DNA of 64,000 nucleotides from Tetracentron sinense (lineage: Eukaryota > Streptophyta > Magnoliopsida > Trochodendrales > Trochodendraceae), in the NCBI GenBank assembly GCA_015143295.1, contig CM026571.1, positions 7,940,501-8,004,500 of the forward strand. The letters run 5' to 3'. Both the position numbers and the translations under genes were made by a program. Position 1 is the stretch's first letter; every line of letters begins with the position of its first letter. The notes beneath the pieces were generated by a model that made no database searches, was not told where the DNA came from, and was given only the letters and a program-made list of their open reading frames with translations. This document shows, piece by piece, positions 22,501 through 31,581 of the stretch.

Positions 22501-25118
22501 ACCAACCAACCGGAGCTGCCTGACACCTGCTTCCTGTTATGCTTGAATTCTGGTTATTGTCAGACAATTAGGCCTATGCAGGTTTGGGTGTGAAATTTTG
22601 AAATGCACTCCTTTTATGTAGAATCTCCCTGGACAAATGAAAGCTTGATGTGCTTCTAGTAAATGACTATTTCCATAACAAACTGAGGTTATTACATCTA
22701 TTTACAGATATCACTAATAAAACCTTTGTTTGTATGAAACAGCATGCTAAACCTCAAATATACCTTCCCAGTTCCCACCATCCAATCAGTGGCCTATTAA
22801 CTCTCCTAATTCTGCTTTGTTAATTTACTTGTCCATCTATCTTTGTTTATGGTTTAATTTTTTTTTCTTTTGTGGCCATATTTGTTTAATATTTTGAATC
22901 CATGGGATTTTCTCCCTCTCTTTCTCTCTGTATTTTATTTTAAAAATATTTCTGTAATGCTTTATCCGAAATTGTTGCATTGTTGTGGGCTGAGTTTTCA
23001 AGTGTTTTCACTACCCTAGTGAATGAACAGTGTTTCCACTTGTTCACTGTTAGTCGGTTGCAGTTTTTAACTATCCACAGTTTACACCCCTAGGAATGCA
23101 TACAGGCCTTGACTTTTGCAACTATTGTCACATGGATGCACCAGTCAATTACGCTATATGTAGAATAGATTCTGATTTTTTGGAATTTGTGTGTTTTGTC
23201 TCTTCTTTCTTAGTCACCTAGTGCAGCCAAAAGACCAAGATTAGCAAGCATTGCAACAAGGAGACAGCTTTTCACAGGCCAGACCTCAAAGTTAAACGAG
23301 ACTGTAGAAGATGAACAAATCTTGGAATCTTCAGTGACAGAAGGATGTGTTCCGCTATCCAAACGTGCTTCTGATCAGTGTAAAGTACCAAACTTCACCT
23401 TAACAGGAACATTGATCTTTTACCTGATTTCTCTCTCTCTCTCTCTCTCATGATGGACTGATGGAGATGTAAAAACACTTCACAATACACAGTAACACAA
23501 AAACACCTTTGAGCGAATCACCAAAAATGCCTCTCATCCAACCTTGAACAGACTATACATCCTGTTCAAGAAGAGACACAAAATGGGTTTGAGCTGCTGA
23601 GAACTTTGTTTAGGTTCATGGTCATGTGATGAACCGAGATTTAAAAACTATATGAATGCACAAAAGCACCTCCAAGCGAATCACCAAAAATACCTCTCAC
23701 CCCACCTTGAGAGACTACCTCCCGGTCAAGAAGAGATAAAATGGTTTTGAGCTTCTGAGAACCATATTTTTTTTTATGGAATTGTTATCATGTGACACAC
23801 ACACACACTCTAAACTCACACACGCAAAATTAATTAAAATAACATGTTAAGGATTTTGAGCTTCTGAGAATCATCTTATGGAGTATTTGATTGCTTACAA
23901 GAAATTTTCACTGTATAACTTGGTCATTGCTTTGCTACAGAAAAATGTGGAAATCAACAATGCTTGAATTCAGAACCTTTCAGAGGGTTAGTGATTAGCC
24001 ATTGTGTTTTAAACTTCCTTGCTTCTGATTTGAACTTACCGTATGCTGCAGGTGGGGAAAGCACTGACCTGAGTGGCTTAGCCCTGCCAGAGGCCACGGG
24101 ATCAAAGAAAAGGCAAGTGAAGAAGGATTGTGATGAAAACATGTTTGATTCAGCTCCCGCAGCTGAGATCTTGCCGGAGAAGCAAGCACTAGTGAATGGG
24201 GTGGAAAAACAGAAAAACAGAGAGACTCGGCTTAGCTCAAGCAAATCCAAGGACAAAAAAGAGCTTATCTTGCCTCGCCGTGCTTCGAAGAGACTTGCTG
24301 GGATCAAAGCTGACCAGGCACCAGATTTGGAGACCAGTAAACGAGTTCGTAGAGACACAGCTAAACAGTCAGATGGTTCTGGGACCAGTAACCGAGCTCA
24401 TAGTGTTGCAACTAGACAGTCAGGTGAGCTTGAAGAGCACCCTGAAGAAATCAAAACTGAGAAAAAGGATGATGAGAAGGCAGAATGGAATGACACAGCC
24501 AAACAGTCAGATGGTTCTGGGACCAGTAACCGAGCTCATAGTGTTGCAGCTAGACAGTCAGGTGAGCTTGAAGAGCACCCTGAAGAAATCAAAACTGAGA
24601 AAAAGGATGATGAGAAAGCAGAATGGAACGACACAGCTAAACAGTCAGATGGTTCTGGGACCAGTAACCGAGCTCGTAGTGTTGCAGCTAGACAGTCAGG
24701 TGATCTTGAAGAGCACCTTGAAGAAATCAAAACTGAGAAAAAGGATGATGAGAATGCAGAATTCCCATTCGGAGATTCATGGCCAGACCCATGCCTCGAG
24801 TTTGCATTCAAGACTCTTACAGGCGCAATTCCGGTGGAGGATAATAAGGCAATTCAGGATTACTTCCAACAACTCAGCACATCTCAGACCCAAACTGACA
24901 ATGGCTTGGCATTGCTAGATATTGGCTTGGATAGCTCTTGCCAAACCGAACTTTTGGACCAGTTTGAAGCATTGAAGCAGCCTGTATTGGGACAGCAGTT
25001 TCCAGTGAAGCCCACATTTCCATCCCCTGGATATATTGGCTTAACAAACTCAAGTGAGAATGCTCAACAACCCAGTGGGGAGGGGAACAAAGAATGTTTA
25101 ACAAAGGTAAACCAGTAG
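4530..25118 (+). CDS. MBD13: Methyl-CpG-binding domain protein, MBD13 type (3' part of gene, 4-5 exons visible)
   Basis: Nuclear reader of methylated CpG; the family binds methylated DNA through MBD folds. Supported exons, all GT/AG and frame-consistent: 4530-4673 (C-terminal half of one MBD, YYTNLETGQKFQSK), 17534-17710 (N-terminal halves, GLPPGWIKEIKVRKG), 17853-17996 (C-terminal half, YYTDPVTGYVFRSEKDVLRY), 23214-23379 (basic linker) and 24054-25118 (last exon, stop TGA/TAG region at 25116-25118). The last exon holds the plant signature PRRASKRLAGI, three 46-residue acidic/basic repeats, and the conserved C-terminal block FPFGDSWPDPCLEFAFKTL. Joining 23379 to 24054 makes a Cys codon across the junction. 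The 5' exons and start are not in view. The introns are huge (12.9 and 5.2 kb) and packed with transposons. A half-exon at 4811 is decayed but can be skipped in frame. Family is certain; functionality is not. Confidence 0.85.
4811..4916 (+). pseudogene. Decayed MBD half-exon of the MBD13-like gene
   Basis: After an acceptor CACCAG, the frame reads a clear N-terminal MBD half (PKWLPKGWIMQIKT, stop, KSGPKVGEKYK). The in-frame TGA sits where the family has Arg; CGA to TGA is a single C-to-T change. The expected donor after the Lys codon reads AAGTTACC rather than AAGGT, so the 5' splice site also looks lost. Its C-terminal partner half-exon was not found before 17.5 kb. The neighbouring exons begin and end in phase 0, so skipping this exon keeps the frame. 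Confidence 0.7.
5160..5995 (+). mobile_element. LINE remnant (zf-RVT region and 3' end)
   Basis: Broken frames at about 5390-5720 read like the reverse-transcriptase zinc-binding region of plant LINEs (SFFLWNATLNKILTC, then TNRCFLRLQAKETEYHLLFHC). They contain several stops and a frameshift. The tail ends near 5985 in a short A run. A G/C-rich repeat at 5164-5270 precedes it and may be a separate element. Dead copy. Confidence 0.6.
6902..7190 (-). mobile_element. LINE remnant, zf-RVT fragment
   Basis: The minus strand encodes NSDMTISNRCLMCGKEEESDNHLLIHC, the Cys/Cys/His/Cys pattern of the zinc-binding domain that follows reverse transcriptase in plant LINEs. About 70 residues are readable; the rest is lost. 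Confidence 0.6.
7446..7650. mobile_element. Small inverted-repeat element, possibly hAT-type MITE
   Basis: The left end TTAGGGGTGATACTC and the right end GAATACTGACACCCCTAA are imperfect inverted repeats. The inside is the CGAGCTTG-rich sequence common in plant hAT MITEs. No clear target duplication was seen. Confidence 0.4.
8788..8795 (+). promoter_or_regulatory. TATA box of the LTR-like insert
   Basis: CTATAAATAC about 250 bases into the TG...CA insert, followed by a transcribed-region-like stretch, fits the U3/R border of an LTR read on the plus strand. Confidence 0.4.
8883..10222. mobile_element. TIR element with ATATCG-rich ends (non-autonomous)
   Basis: The left end AGGGTTCGCAATATCGATA and the right end (reverse complement AGGTTCTGAATGTCGATA) are imperfect inverted repeats, rich in repeated ATATCG/CGATAT. 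The interior is AT-rich with three copies of an AAGGGTAATGCTA-type repeat at 9430-9615 and no transposase. TGGGAA occurs next to both ends, but the target duplication is not clean. It resembles the element at 11954-12960 in end structure. Confidence 0.5.
10713..11265 (-). mobile_element. 5'-truncated LINE
   Basis: The T run at 10713-10722 is the poly(A) tail read backwards. Upstream on the minus strand are zf-RVT and post-RT residues (DRKEFVDHLLLNC, AIWKERNSRVFEN), typical of plant L1-type LINEs. Only the last 550 bases are present. It lies inside the LTR-like insert. Confidence 0.65.
11954..12960. mobile_element. hAT-like element with perfect 8-bp target duplication
   Basis: Ends CATGGTTCAAAATATCG and CGATATTTTAAACCATG are inverted repeats, with repeated GTATCGG motifs inside each end. 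Flanking TGTATAGG at 11946-11953 and 12961-12968 is a perfect 8-bp duplication, as hAT transposases make. There is no transposase frame, so it is non-autonomous. A short internal direct repeat (ATCATAAC...GGCTCCTGATAAG) lies at 12569-12670. It interrupts the copia integrase. Confidence 0.8.
15205..15822. mobile_element. hAT-like element
   Basis: The inverted ends TAGTGAGTCAAGACA and CTTGACTACACTA are flanked by AATGATAC (15197-15204) and TATGATAC (15823-15830), a 7/8 matching 8-bp duplication. GCCTGGG/GCGAGGCG-type subterminal repeats are present at both ends. No coding capacity. An (AT)n run lies at 15288-15311. Confidence 0.65.
15831..17311. other. Intronic sequence without a gene; microsatellite and LINE-like tail
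   Basis: No supported coding exon was found. A (CT)n tract followed by (AT)n lies at 16874-16916. From about 16960 a sequence ending AATAAAGTGTGCTATTGATC plus a 16-base A run (to 17136) looks like the 3' tail of a plus-strand LINE or another poly(A) retroelement. Confidence 0.45.
17321..17461. mobile_element. Foldback MITE (Mutator-like, 9-bp duplication)
   Basis: This is a 141-base stem-loop with GAGGAATGCTAG...CCTACTCTCA at one end and the complement at the other. It is flanked by ATTTATTCA (17312-17320) and ATTTATTTA (17462-17470), an 8/9 match, which suggests a Mutator-type 9-bp duplication. It sits 72 bases before an MBD exon. A second copy is at 47803-47975. Confidence 0.65.
17534..17695 (+). 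repeat. 81-bp in-frame tandem duplication inside an MBD exon
   Basis: Two copies of 81 bases, starting at 17534 and 17615, each encode VVVEKATADGLP..WIKE.KVRKGT. Only the second copy is followed by the rest of the exon and then by the C-terminal MBD half. Each copy starts after AG|GT, and the first ends in a donor-like AAGTAAGG, so the duplication also copied potential splice sites. Confidence 0.85.
18589..19833 (+). mobile_element. LINE remnant with duplicated 3' tail
   Basis: Plus-strand frames read post-RT LINE sequence (GPHGVGLWKGI, FKLGNEAKIQFWHDVWCG) and then a zf-RVT region broken by stops. The 3' end, about 95 bases ending GATTTACCGATTAAAAAAAAA, is present twice in tandem (to 19741 and to 19833). 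It is 5'-truncated and dead. It lies in the 5.2-kb MBD intron. Confidence 0.75.
20028..21556 (-). mobile_element. LINE remnant, interrupted by a hAT MITE
   Basis: Minus-strand frames carry the end of the RT domain and the linker (KNYNLVKWSLVCSPVEEGGL, NKALLGKMV) at 21550-21248. LWRKVVRDKYG and GPHENGLWKGI follow at about 20880-20800, then zf-RVT residues to 20028. The break at 20913-21244 is a later MITE. Several stops and frameshifts. Opposite in orientation to the LINE at 18589. Confidence 0.75.
20913..21244. mobile_element. hAT-like MITE, CATAG family (copy 1)
   Basis: It begins CATAGATACAAAC and ends GATAACTGTG, imperfect inverted ends. Its flanks CTCTTAGA and TTCTCAGA match at 6 of 8 positions. 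The interior shares a TTCG..CGAATAATTC stretch with the element at 27244-27810. It disrupts the LINE reading frame, which resumes on both sides. Confidence 0.55.
21557..23213. other. Intronic sequence without a supported gene
   Basis: The first 300 bases resemble the right end of the LTR-like insert at 11440-11738 (shared TTTGAAATCCTC, CCTACATCA). A T-run-headed, GGCCC-containing stretch at 22092-22330 may be a reversed poly(A) retroelement fragment. No exon with conserved motif was found. Confidence 0.4.
23496..23768. repeat. Diverged tandem repeat in an MBD intron
   Basis: Two units of about 110-115 bases (23496-23612 and 23660-23768) share GCGAATCACCAAAAAT, CCTCTCA and GTCAAGAAGAGA-type blocks and a TTTGAGCT.CTGAGAAC end. 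They lie between a (CT)n microsatellite at 23431-23449 and the last exon. Confidence 0.65.
24354..24767 (+). repeat. Three 138-bp coding repeats in the MBD13-like last exon
   Basis: Units start at 24354, 24492 and 24630, each 138 bases (46 residues): DTAKQSDGSGTSNRA, then SVAARQSGELEEHPEEI, then KTEKKDDEKAEWN. They differ at only a few sites, so the amplification is recent. The repeat is charged and probably disordered. Confidence 0.9.
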
Positions 25119-26359
25119 AAGGGAGACCTCTAGCCATAGATATTAAACTATGTAAAAAAAAAAAAAGGTTTAGTAAGAGAGACCTCTAGCCATAGATATT
25201 AAACTATGTAAAAGAAATGGTTTTAAGTACTTCAATAACCTTTTGGCCTTCCTTAAATCCTTTTGGTGCAATGTAGTAATGAAATCCTTTCGGTGCAATG
25301 TAGTAATGAATTTCATCTGTTTATGCACTTCACCATTGTTAGCACAAGGTTAGCCTTAATATTCCCCTTTCTTCTTTTGGTACAAAACCTTAATAAATAA
25401 TTTTTTTTTAAAATGAATATAATCAGTTTCTAGTTATCTTGGTATTTGACGCCATACTAAGTGATGTGCATTGATACATCGATGGGTAGTTGTGAGTTGT
25501 GACCTAACCGCATCTGTGCTGTCTATTCTACTTTGCCTGAATGCCTACTTATCCTTCAGGGAAAATCTTTTCTAACAATACCTGTTGCTCTCGAGGATCA
25601 GTTTCTTACCAGGTTAGAAGCCTCCAAACTTTCATGCTTTAGGAAACAGAAGGTATGAGTTTAGTACAGTGGGTCGCCCATGTATAAGAAATGTTCAAAG
25701 CAATTAGACTGTAAAATTACAGTTGTTGATGGAGGAGTGCTAGCGGAGACCCAGAAGAATTCAAAATTTTCCAAATTCTTCAAAATTTTCCAAACTCCCA
25801 CTGTGTGAGCAACATCTGGTGTTGCTGCCCAAGGTTAAGAAAACAAACAAAATTTTCAAGGAGGATTATACTGATTCTCAAGGTAATAGGGAAAAGTAGT
25901 TACACTTGTCACTACCACAGTGAGAATTTGAAAATCTGCATATGGGGTTAGCATTTCTCTTAGTTTTTTTTAATGTACCCAGCCCTAATTTATATATTGT
26001 CTTCTTCACGAATTTGATAATGCATGATTATTGAAGTTCTTTTTTTCTTCTTAAAAGAAGGAAAAATCAGCAACACTAGATAATTTTGGCAGACTTAAAG
26101 TACTGGTTGACTGCACCCGCCTCACCTCGAGCTCCTAGTCCTTTAGTAGAAGTTACCTTCCGCAATGTGGCAGGTGGCCAACTCACCCTCGCCCAATGTA
26201 ACCGCGTAACTAACTAATTATGACCATTAAGAAAAAGGTTAATTGGAAGACATTCAACTAACTATTCGAGCCAGAGATCACCTCATAGAAAAACATCAAC
26301 ACCAAATCCAAATTTCGGAATAATATACATACATAAATAAGCGTGCATGCGCGCGCGCG

Positions 26360-26393
<34 letters not shown>

Positions 26394-26521
26394 GTGGAAC
26401 TGAATAATATGTTACGAATAACCTTTTGATCATCCAATTATCCTCAGATCACGGTACTGTCAGTAAAGAACTGCTAACCAAGGAAGATCGAAGTTCACCA
26501 CAGAATAAATGGTCACTGTCT
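25119..26521. other. Intergenic region between two convergent genes
   Basis: This region holds the 3' ends of the MBD gene (plus) and the C2 gene (minus). A 35-base block beginning GAGACCTCTAGCC is repeated at 25123 and 25178, and a second short block (CCTTT.GGTGCAATGTAGTAATGA) at about 25257 and 25288. A compound (GC)n(AC)n(AT)n microsatellite lies at 26341-26392. No further gene was recognised. Confidence 0.6.
26341..26392. repeat. Compound (GC)n-(AC)n-(AT)n microsatellite
   Basis: An uninterrupted alternating purine-pyrimidine tract runs from GCATGCGCGC through CACACA to about ten AT units. Confidence 0.9.
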
Positions 26522-29500
26522 CTAGAAAGAAGATTCTTTCCATCCACCATAGCTCTCCTGTTCTGCACAGAACTCTTGCTCACAGCCACCCTACACGAAG
26601 AACAGAGATAATATAAGTTAGCCCGCTGCACTAACCTTTATGAGAATAATAAGGGTGTAATTTTGAATACCAGGCATAGAGGAGAAACAAAATAATCGAT
26701 ATATCCAGCATGTAAAGGAAATTAAGCACACACAGGAATGCACCAGAAATTCAAGAAACTGGGCAGCATCCAATGCATCATAAACTAATGGACGTTGAGA
26801 AGAAATACCTGCTCAGGAGTAAAACTGAGGCCAATTTTAATCTCTCCACAATATTCTTCGTCCTTGACCACGTTGTATGGAGTTGGTGGGAGGTTTCCTT
26901 CCATAAACAGCGGCTCTAGAGGAATGCTGCAAAGGGTCATAAACCAAGTATGGAATAAATTTCAAATCTGGCTGGCGATAATACATTGAATTAAGTCAAT
27001 TTCATCATTCTATCAGAGTAATGTCATGTCTTTGATATCGGGTGTTTTGTTGCTTATTTTCCTTCTTTTGTGCTAAACAAGAGTGTTGTCTGCTATTGTT
27101 TTACTTTATTGTCATATTCCAAGAGTATATAGGAGTCTTGACTCTTGATTGATCTAAATTAACTGACTTGTGTGGGGGCTGAACTTTTGAAAAAACAAGA
27201 TTTTTTTTTAATAGGGCATAGATATGAGGAATGGGGTTAGGTGCATAGTCACAAAGTCGGGGTTCGGGAATAATTCGGCAAGGGTCAAGTACGGGAAAAC
27301 TTGAAAAATTCGGGAAAACTTGAGAAAAAAACGGAGAAAAAATTTATAATTATAAAAATTAGAAACGATGCTAATTAATATATCTAACAATTTGGTAAGA
27401 TAATATATAAAAAGAGTAACTATAAGCAACAACAATAAATTCATAACATTATTTTAATATCAAATTCATTCCATCAAGGCATTAAATTTCATTAGAACAT
27501 TAATTATCAAGATTAAAATCAAGACTAAAATACACATATTAATAAAACCATTCATTTATATTCATCAATTGCTCAAAAGCGCATCAAAGTCATCAATATT
27601 TACATAATCTTCATTCTCAAAAAATTTCAAGAGTATCCGTTTTTTATTTTATTTTATTTTAAACGTGTTTTTTTCGTATTATTCGTTTAAAACTATAATA
27701 TGTGTTTTATTCAAAAAACGGGTTTTAAATGCCGTTTTTTACAACAGGGTATTAATGCCCGTTTTAAATGAGTTTTTTTTTTTTTTAAAACACAGTTTTT
27801 TGCGACTATGGTTAGGTGGGCAGCTGCTCCTGAACTTAAAAAATAAAGTATCTTTTATATTAAGTGATTTAATTATTTAATTTGACATAAGCATGGGAGA
27901 AGGGGATAGTTGCGTCTTAAAAAATTATACTATATTATTTAATAGAACATAGACATGGACAAGGAGACAGTTGTCATTGAAACTTTTGGAAAAAACAAAA
28001 AATATATATTTAATTATTTAGTAAGGCATAGCCATGGGGTTAGGGGAAAGTTGCCTTATAAACAAGGAGAAACAGAAAGTTGCCCTATAAACAACGAGAA
28101 ACAATACCCACAAGATACGCACGAAATGACCCACAAACTTAGTCGTGGATGTTACTTAACTCACTGCCGCAGTTGACTACCTATTCTAATGTACAGTCCT
28201 CATTGGTCAATGCCTCCTTTTTACCACACATCAACTGTAGTTAAAGATTTACTCACTCCTATAGTTAAGCAATCTAAGCTTGATTTTCAAAAAGCAAAAA
28301 AATCAAAACATTCACTTTAATTTTCTTAAGCTTAACCATAGTTAAAGTAGTGTTAAAAGGGACACTTGGCCATGGCATTAGATTATCTACTCTAATGGGG
28401 GGTGTGCTAATCACGGCCCATTTTTTTTTTCGTGCCCCCTTACTATAAAATGCCGGCTCCACCCCTGTACCCATGTAGTCTTCGAGTTCTTTCTTTTTAG
28501 ATTTTGTTATAGGAAGCAGAGATGAGTGGGTACTGTTGGGGTGGAAATTAGACGAGTACTTCATAATTCAGCTTAAAATAACATAATAAATAATATATAA
28601 AAAGTGTTGAACAAAAATATCCTGTAAATGGGATTATTACTCACGTTGCTTTTCCCACAAAATCGTCACTGGTTAAACTATCTTTGTCCATTATTTTTAA
28701 AGTGAGTTCTGAAATGCCATTAGAGATGGTGAATACGAAGTTCTCATTCCATTCTGCTTCTGATCCTTGACCTGCATCAACCATTCACCAATCACAGTAA
28801 ATACAGAGCTGAAACCCAATTTCCTCCCTAGTGCTTTAATGTTGAGCCCACAGCTCAACTAAACAGAAATGCATGTTCTAAGTAAGTGCATCAGTGTAAT
28901 TACTAGCAAAACACACATTCGGCATTTTTCTTCTTTTATTGTGTTAAGAGTATATGCAGTTCATATAGTTTTAGAGTATTTCCGTTCATCTAGAATGATG
29001 TAACATATGATCTATCTAAGAATTCAAAGTGGCTAGAAATGCACCTGACGCAACACTGCTTTTCTGCTCCTGAGTACGGCAAGTGAGAATTACATAAGGA
29101 TCCATTTTAGCTGTTCACAAACATGTAAATCTCATTAAAGAGCAGTAAAAATGGGGGGAAGGAGAAATGAAGTAGTAATGAACAACACCTACTCAGCCAA
29201 CTCAGGTGCACCAATATATTCAGATGGATATATATATAGCTTTACAAACTAATGGCAGTAAATTTCTTCAACTTAATTAAGAAGAATTTCGGTAGTTCTT
29301 CAATCAAATTGGTTAAGAATTATCTTCCAAAAAAAATGGTTAATAATATGTAGATCAAATGATTAACTGAGAAAAATTTACAAAGATCCAGAGATAAACG
29401 GATTCAAACATGAACACAGCTTAAGGATTTTCACTCAATTAAGTAACAGAATGATCAATTCCATCACAAAATTCTAATTTCATCGTTTGGGACACATTAT

Positions 29501-30612
29501 CAATAAGGTGAAATTAGAATTCTCTAATTCCATAAAGAATTAGAGCAATCATTTTAAAGACAATTATGTGGAATTCAATTCTATAGTAAAAAGGTTTTAT
29601 TTGACAAATCCAGACTGCTGTGGAATTTAAAAACGAAAGAAAGAGAAGCTTCATGGTTTCATTTTGTCCATGAATTTAATAATGCATCCAAATGATAGAA
29701 TTCTGAATTTCATGGAATTTAATTCAGCAGCTTTTAAATCTATGGATTTCAATAATTTGGCTCAATTCCAATTCCATAAATCCAAACATGGTCATTGGCA
29801 AGTAACAATAAAAAAAATTAACAAATTCAGTTACTTGTTCATAAATTCTTCACCTTTTATTACAGATCTAAAGGTAAGAGAGGTGGAAAAAGATCATGGA
29901 TCACATAAACGTAGCATAGCTAAAATTATATATAGAGGAAATATACCAGCACTGTCCAGAAGAGAAACTCAAATCTCAGCAAAAGGAAGTCTAGATCTAT
30001 CAAAACTCCTCCAGAAACTAAAGAGAACAATTGGTGTTCCAAACTTCATAAACCAGATCAAATTAAAAATAAAAACACTGCCAAGTGCAAAGCATGCCGA
30101 TAGAAAAAACACCATTTGCTTGAAAACTAAAATCATTCCCCCAGATTTAGACAACTTCTATAGAATCTCGGAGTAGATCCGCATAAAAAAAGTAAAAATT
30201 TAGTGAACATCTGTGATGATGATCATAAAAATAAAAAATAAAACAGATTTTAAGGAATTGAAACAATTCAGTGCTCCAATGAATCAAAAACAGAAACTTA
30301 GTTAAAATATCAATAATATTCAATACAAAGACAATTCTCATCATAAAATTCAAATGTCTTCAAACAGAATCCAGATCTAAACAAATCTACATTCTACACA
30401 GTAGTTCATACAACAATATTCTACGTGCCGATGAAAAACTCTAGAAATCAAATATATGTATGAATTATCAAGTTTTTTTACGAAAAAGAAGAAGAATAAA
30501 GGAAAAGAAACAGATTTCTAAATAGAGAGATTTATGAGAACTTACTGAAAAAATCAGTGCTCTTGAGACCTTTAGCACAGACGAGAAGAACATCAAGCGT
30601 TCCTCGCGGCAT
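26522..30612 (-). CDS. ERG3: Single C2-domain protein, elicitor-responsive protein 3 type
   Basis: Small Ca2+/phospholipid-binding protein; relatives in plants are fungal-elicitor-induced or phloem proteins. Five exons, minus strand: 30546-30612 (MPRGTLDVLLVCAKGL), 29045-29110 (KMDPYVILTCRTQEQKSSVAS), 28645-28771 (EWNENFVFTI...LKIMDKDS), 26809-26926 (IPLEPLFMEGNLPPTPYNV), 26522-26590 (ESYGGWKESSF, stop). All junctions are GT/AG and keep the frame. The sum is 447 bases, 148 residues, the usual length for the family. The C2 fold covers about residues 4-128. Asp20, Asp26, Asp73, Asp75 and Asp81 are in the calcium-loop positions, so Ca2+ binding looks intact. The MPRGTL start is the family's normal N-terminus. 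Intron 3 contains a hAT MITE. It looks functional. Confidence 0.93.
27244..27810. mobile_element. hAT-like MITE, CATAG family (copy 2), perfect 8-bp duplication
   Basis: It begins CATAGTCACAAA and ends TTTGCGACTATG, inverted ends. Perfect 8-bp flanks GTTAGGTG lie at 27236-27243 and 27811-27818. AT-rich, 567 bases, no transposase. It lies in intron 3 of the C2 gene, inside a diverged local repeat. Same family as the element at 20913. Confidence 0.8.
27860..28105. repeat. Diverged short tandem repeats in C2-gene intron 3
   Basis: Blocks of the type ATTATTTAAT..RRCATAGRCATGG..A.GGGGA.AGTTG recur at about 27870, 27940 and 28010, and a remnant is split by the MITE at 27210. Unit length is roughly 70-85 bases and divergence is high. 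Confidence 0.5.
28168..28400. mobile_element. Foldback MITE in C2-gene intron 3
   Basis: The left arm (TGACTACCTATTCTAATG...TCAACTGTAGTTAAAG) and the right arm (CATAGTTAAAGTAGTGTTAAAAGGGACAC...TATCTACTCTAATG) form an imperfect stem. The GGGACAC core with GTTAA is shared with the larger MITE family at 31-49 kb. Confidence 0.45.
29111..30545 (-). other. Intron 1 of the C2 gene
   Basis: It is bounded by a GTAAGT donor at 30545 and a GAACAG acceptor at 29111 (minus strand). The sequence is AT-rich with small inverted repeats around 29460-29530 and 29560-29800 (AATTCCAT/ATGGAATT types), probably an old MITE. A 170-residue open frame on the other strand (29664-30176) has no family motif. Confidence 0.6.
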
Positions 30613-30749
30613 CTTTTGATAAATGTGAAAGCGAGGAATATTTGGAGAGAGAGAGAAAAAGGCGAAATCGAATGAAAGAAATTTCGATCCCTTATTCCAC
30701 CTTTGCTCTCTTTCTTTCCCACAAGTAGGACGAAGAATTGAGAGAGCTC

Positions 30750-30755
30750 TTTATA
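30750..30755 (-). promoter_or_regulatory. TATA box of the C2-domain gene
   Basis: CATATAAAGAG on the minus strand about 140 bases before the ATG is a plausible core promoter. An A/G-C/T-rich leader follows (GAGAGAGAGA complement at 30645). Confidence 0.5.
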
Positions 30756-31079
30756 TGGCACTTCCAGTCTGCCACCGAACCTAACTGAATCGGTCAATTC
30801 TTTCATTCATTGCCAACTCAAGTCCATGGTTGGTCTATGTGCGTTCACGTCAATTGTTTTGGGAGTATGGATTTGCAACAACGCCTATTGTTGCCAAAGA
30901 GGTACAGTAGGCATGCTATTGGTCTATCTTAATAAGCAATTCAAAAAAAAAATATTTTTTTTTTAGAAAATATGTTGTAGTGACAAAGCTATTTCTTTGA
31001 ATTTTATATTGAGATGGACCAATAGCATGCCTATACAGCAAAAGTTACTGTTAAGACTCACTCTCTTTTTGATTCGACA

Positions 31080-31330
31080 ACATGCTGCCATGTGTCCCTT
31101 TTGATAACCCTTAGTTGTGGTTTAAGATTCATCCTCCCCTAAGGTTCACCCACCTATCATTGGTTTTTATTAAAAAAGAAATTTAACCCAAGTTAAAATT
31201 CACGAACTCTTAGGATTAATTTTTTTCAAATAATTTTTTCTAAAGCCAAGGATAGGTGGGTAAACCCTAGGAGTTGGTAAATCTTAACCATAATTAAGGG
31301 ATGTTAAAAGGGACACATGGCAGCCTTAGT
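31080..31330. mobile_element. Foldback MITE of the ACACGTGTCCC family
   Basis: Two arms of about 110 bases are near-perfect inverted copies. The left runs GCTGCCATGTGTCCCTTTT...GGTTCACCCACC, and the right runs GGTGGGTAAACCC...AAAAGGGACACATGGCAGC. The loop is AT-rich. Related arms recur at 32029, 33430, 43800, 48250 and 48590. Confidence 0.65.
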
Positions 31331-31411
31331 GGCGTAACCGGATTCCCGCAAGTTTGGTTACAACTGGAGATGATTACGAGTCTTAAAAGAAAGTGGAGTT
31401 ACCCCCAATGC

Positions 31412-31581
31412 AAGTTCGGATGGGCAACAGCGCAGCTATTGCGCTGTTGCACCTTTGTGTCTTACAAAAGAAGGCCCCACATTCAACAGGGGTAAATTGG
31501 GAATAAAAAAAAAGAGCCCCATTTTTTGTAAGACACAAAGGGGCAATAGCGCAACAACGTGCGCTGCTGCCCATCCTAACT
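31412..31581. mobile_element. Foldback MITE with 10-bp target duplication (Mutator-like)
   Basis: The terminal repeats AAGTTCGGATGGGCAACAGCGC and its imperfect complement run for about 60 bases into a hairpin (GTGTCTTACAAAA/TTTTGTAAGACAC). Perfect flanks CCCCCAATGC at 31402-31411 and 31582-31591 give a duplication in the 9-11 bp range typical of Mutator-like elements. Confidence 0.8.

Noticed and set aside
23941-23990. Possible extra MBD13 exon after TTTGCTACAG (KCGNQQCLNSEPFR)
   Set aside because: The frame is attractive, but joining it to the donor at 23380 creates TAA, and no donor in the right phase follows. The direct junction 23379-24054 is clean. Only cDNA could settle it.
24196-24918. 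240-residue overlapping frame in the last MBD exon
   Set aside because: Alternative reading of the same coding repeats; the other frame carries the conserved C-terminal block.
29664-30176. 170-residue open frame opposite to the C2 gene
   Set aside because: It lies wholly in intron 1 of a well-supported gene, has biased AT-rich codons (Ile/Lys/Asn/Phe) and no recognisable domain.
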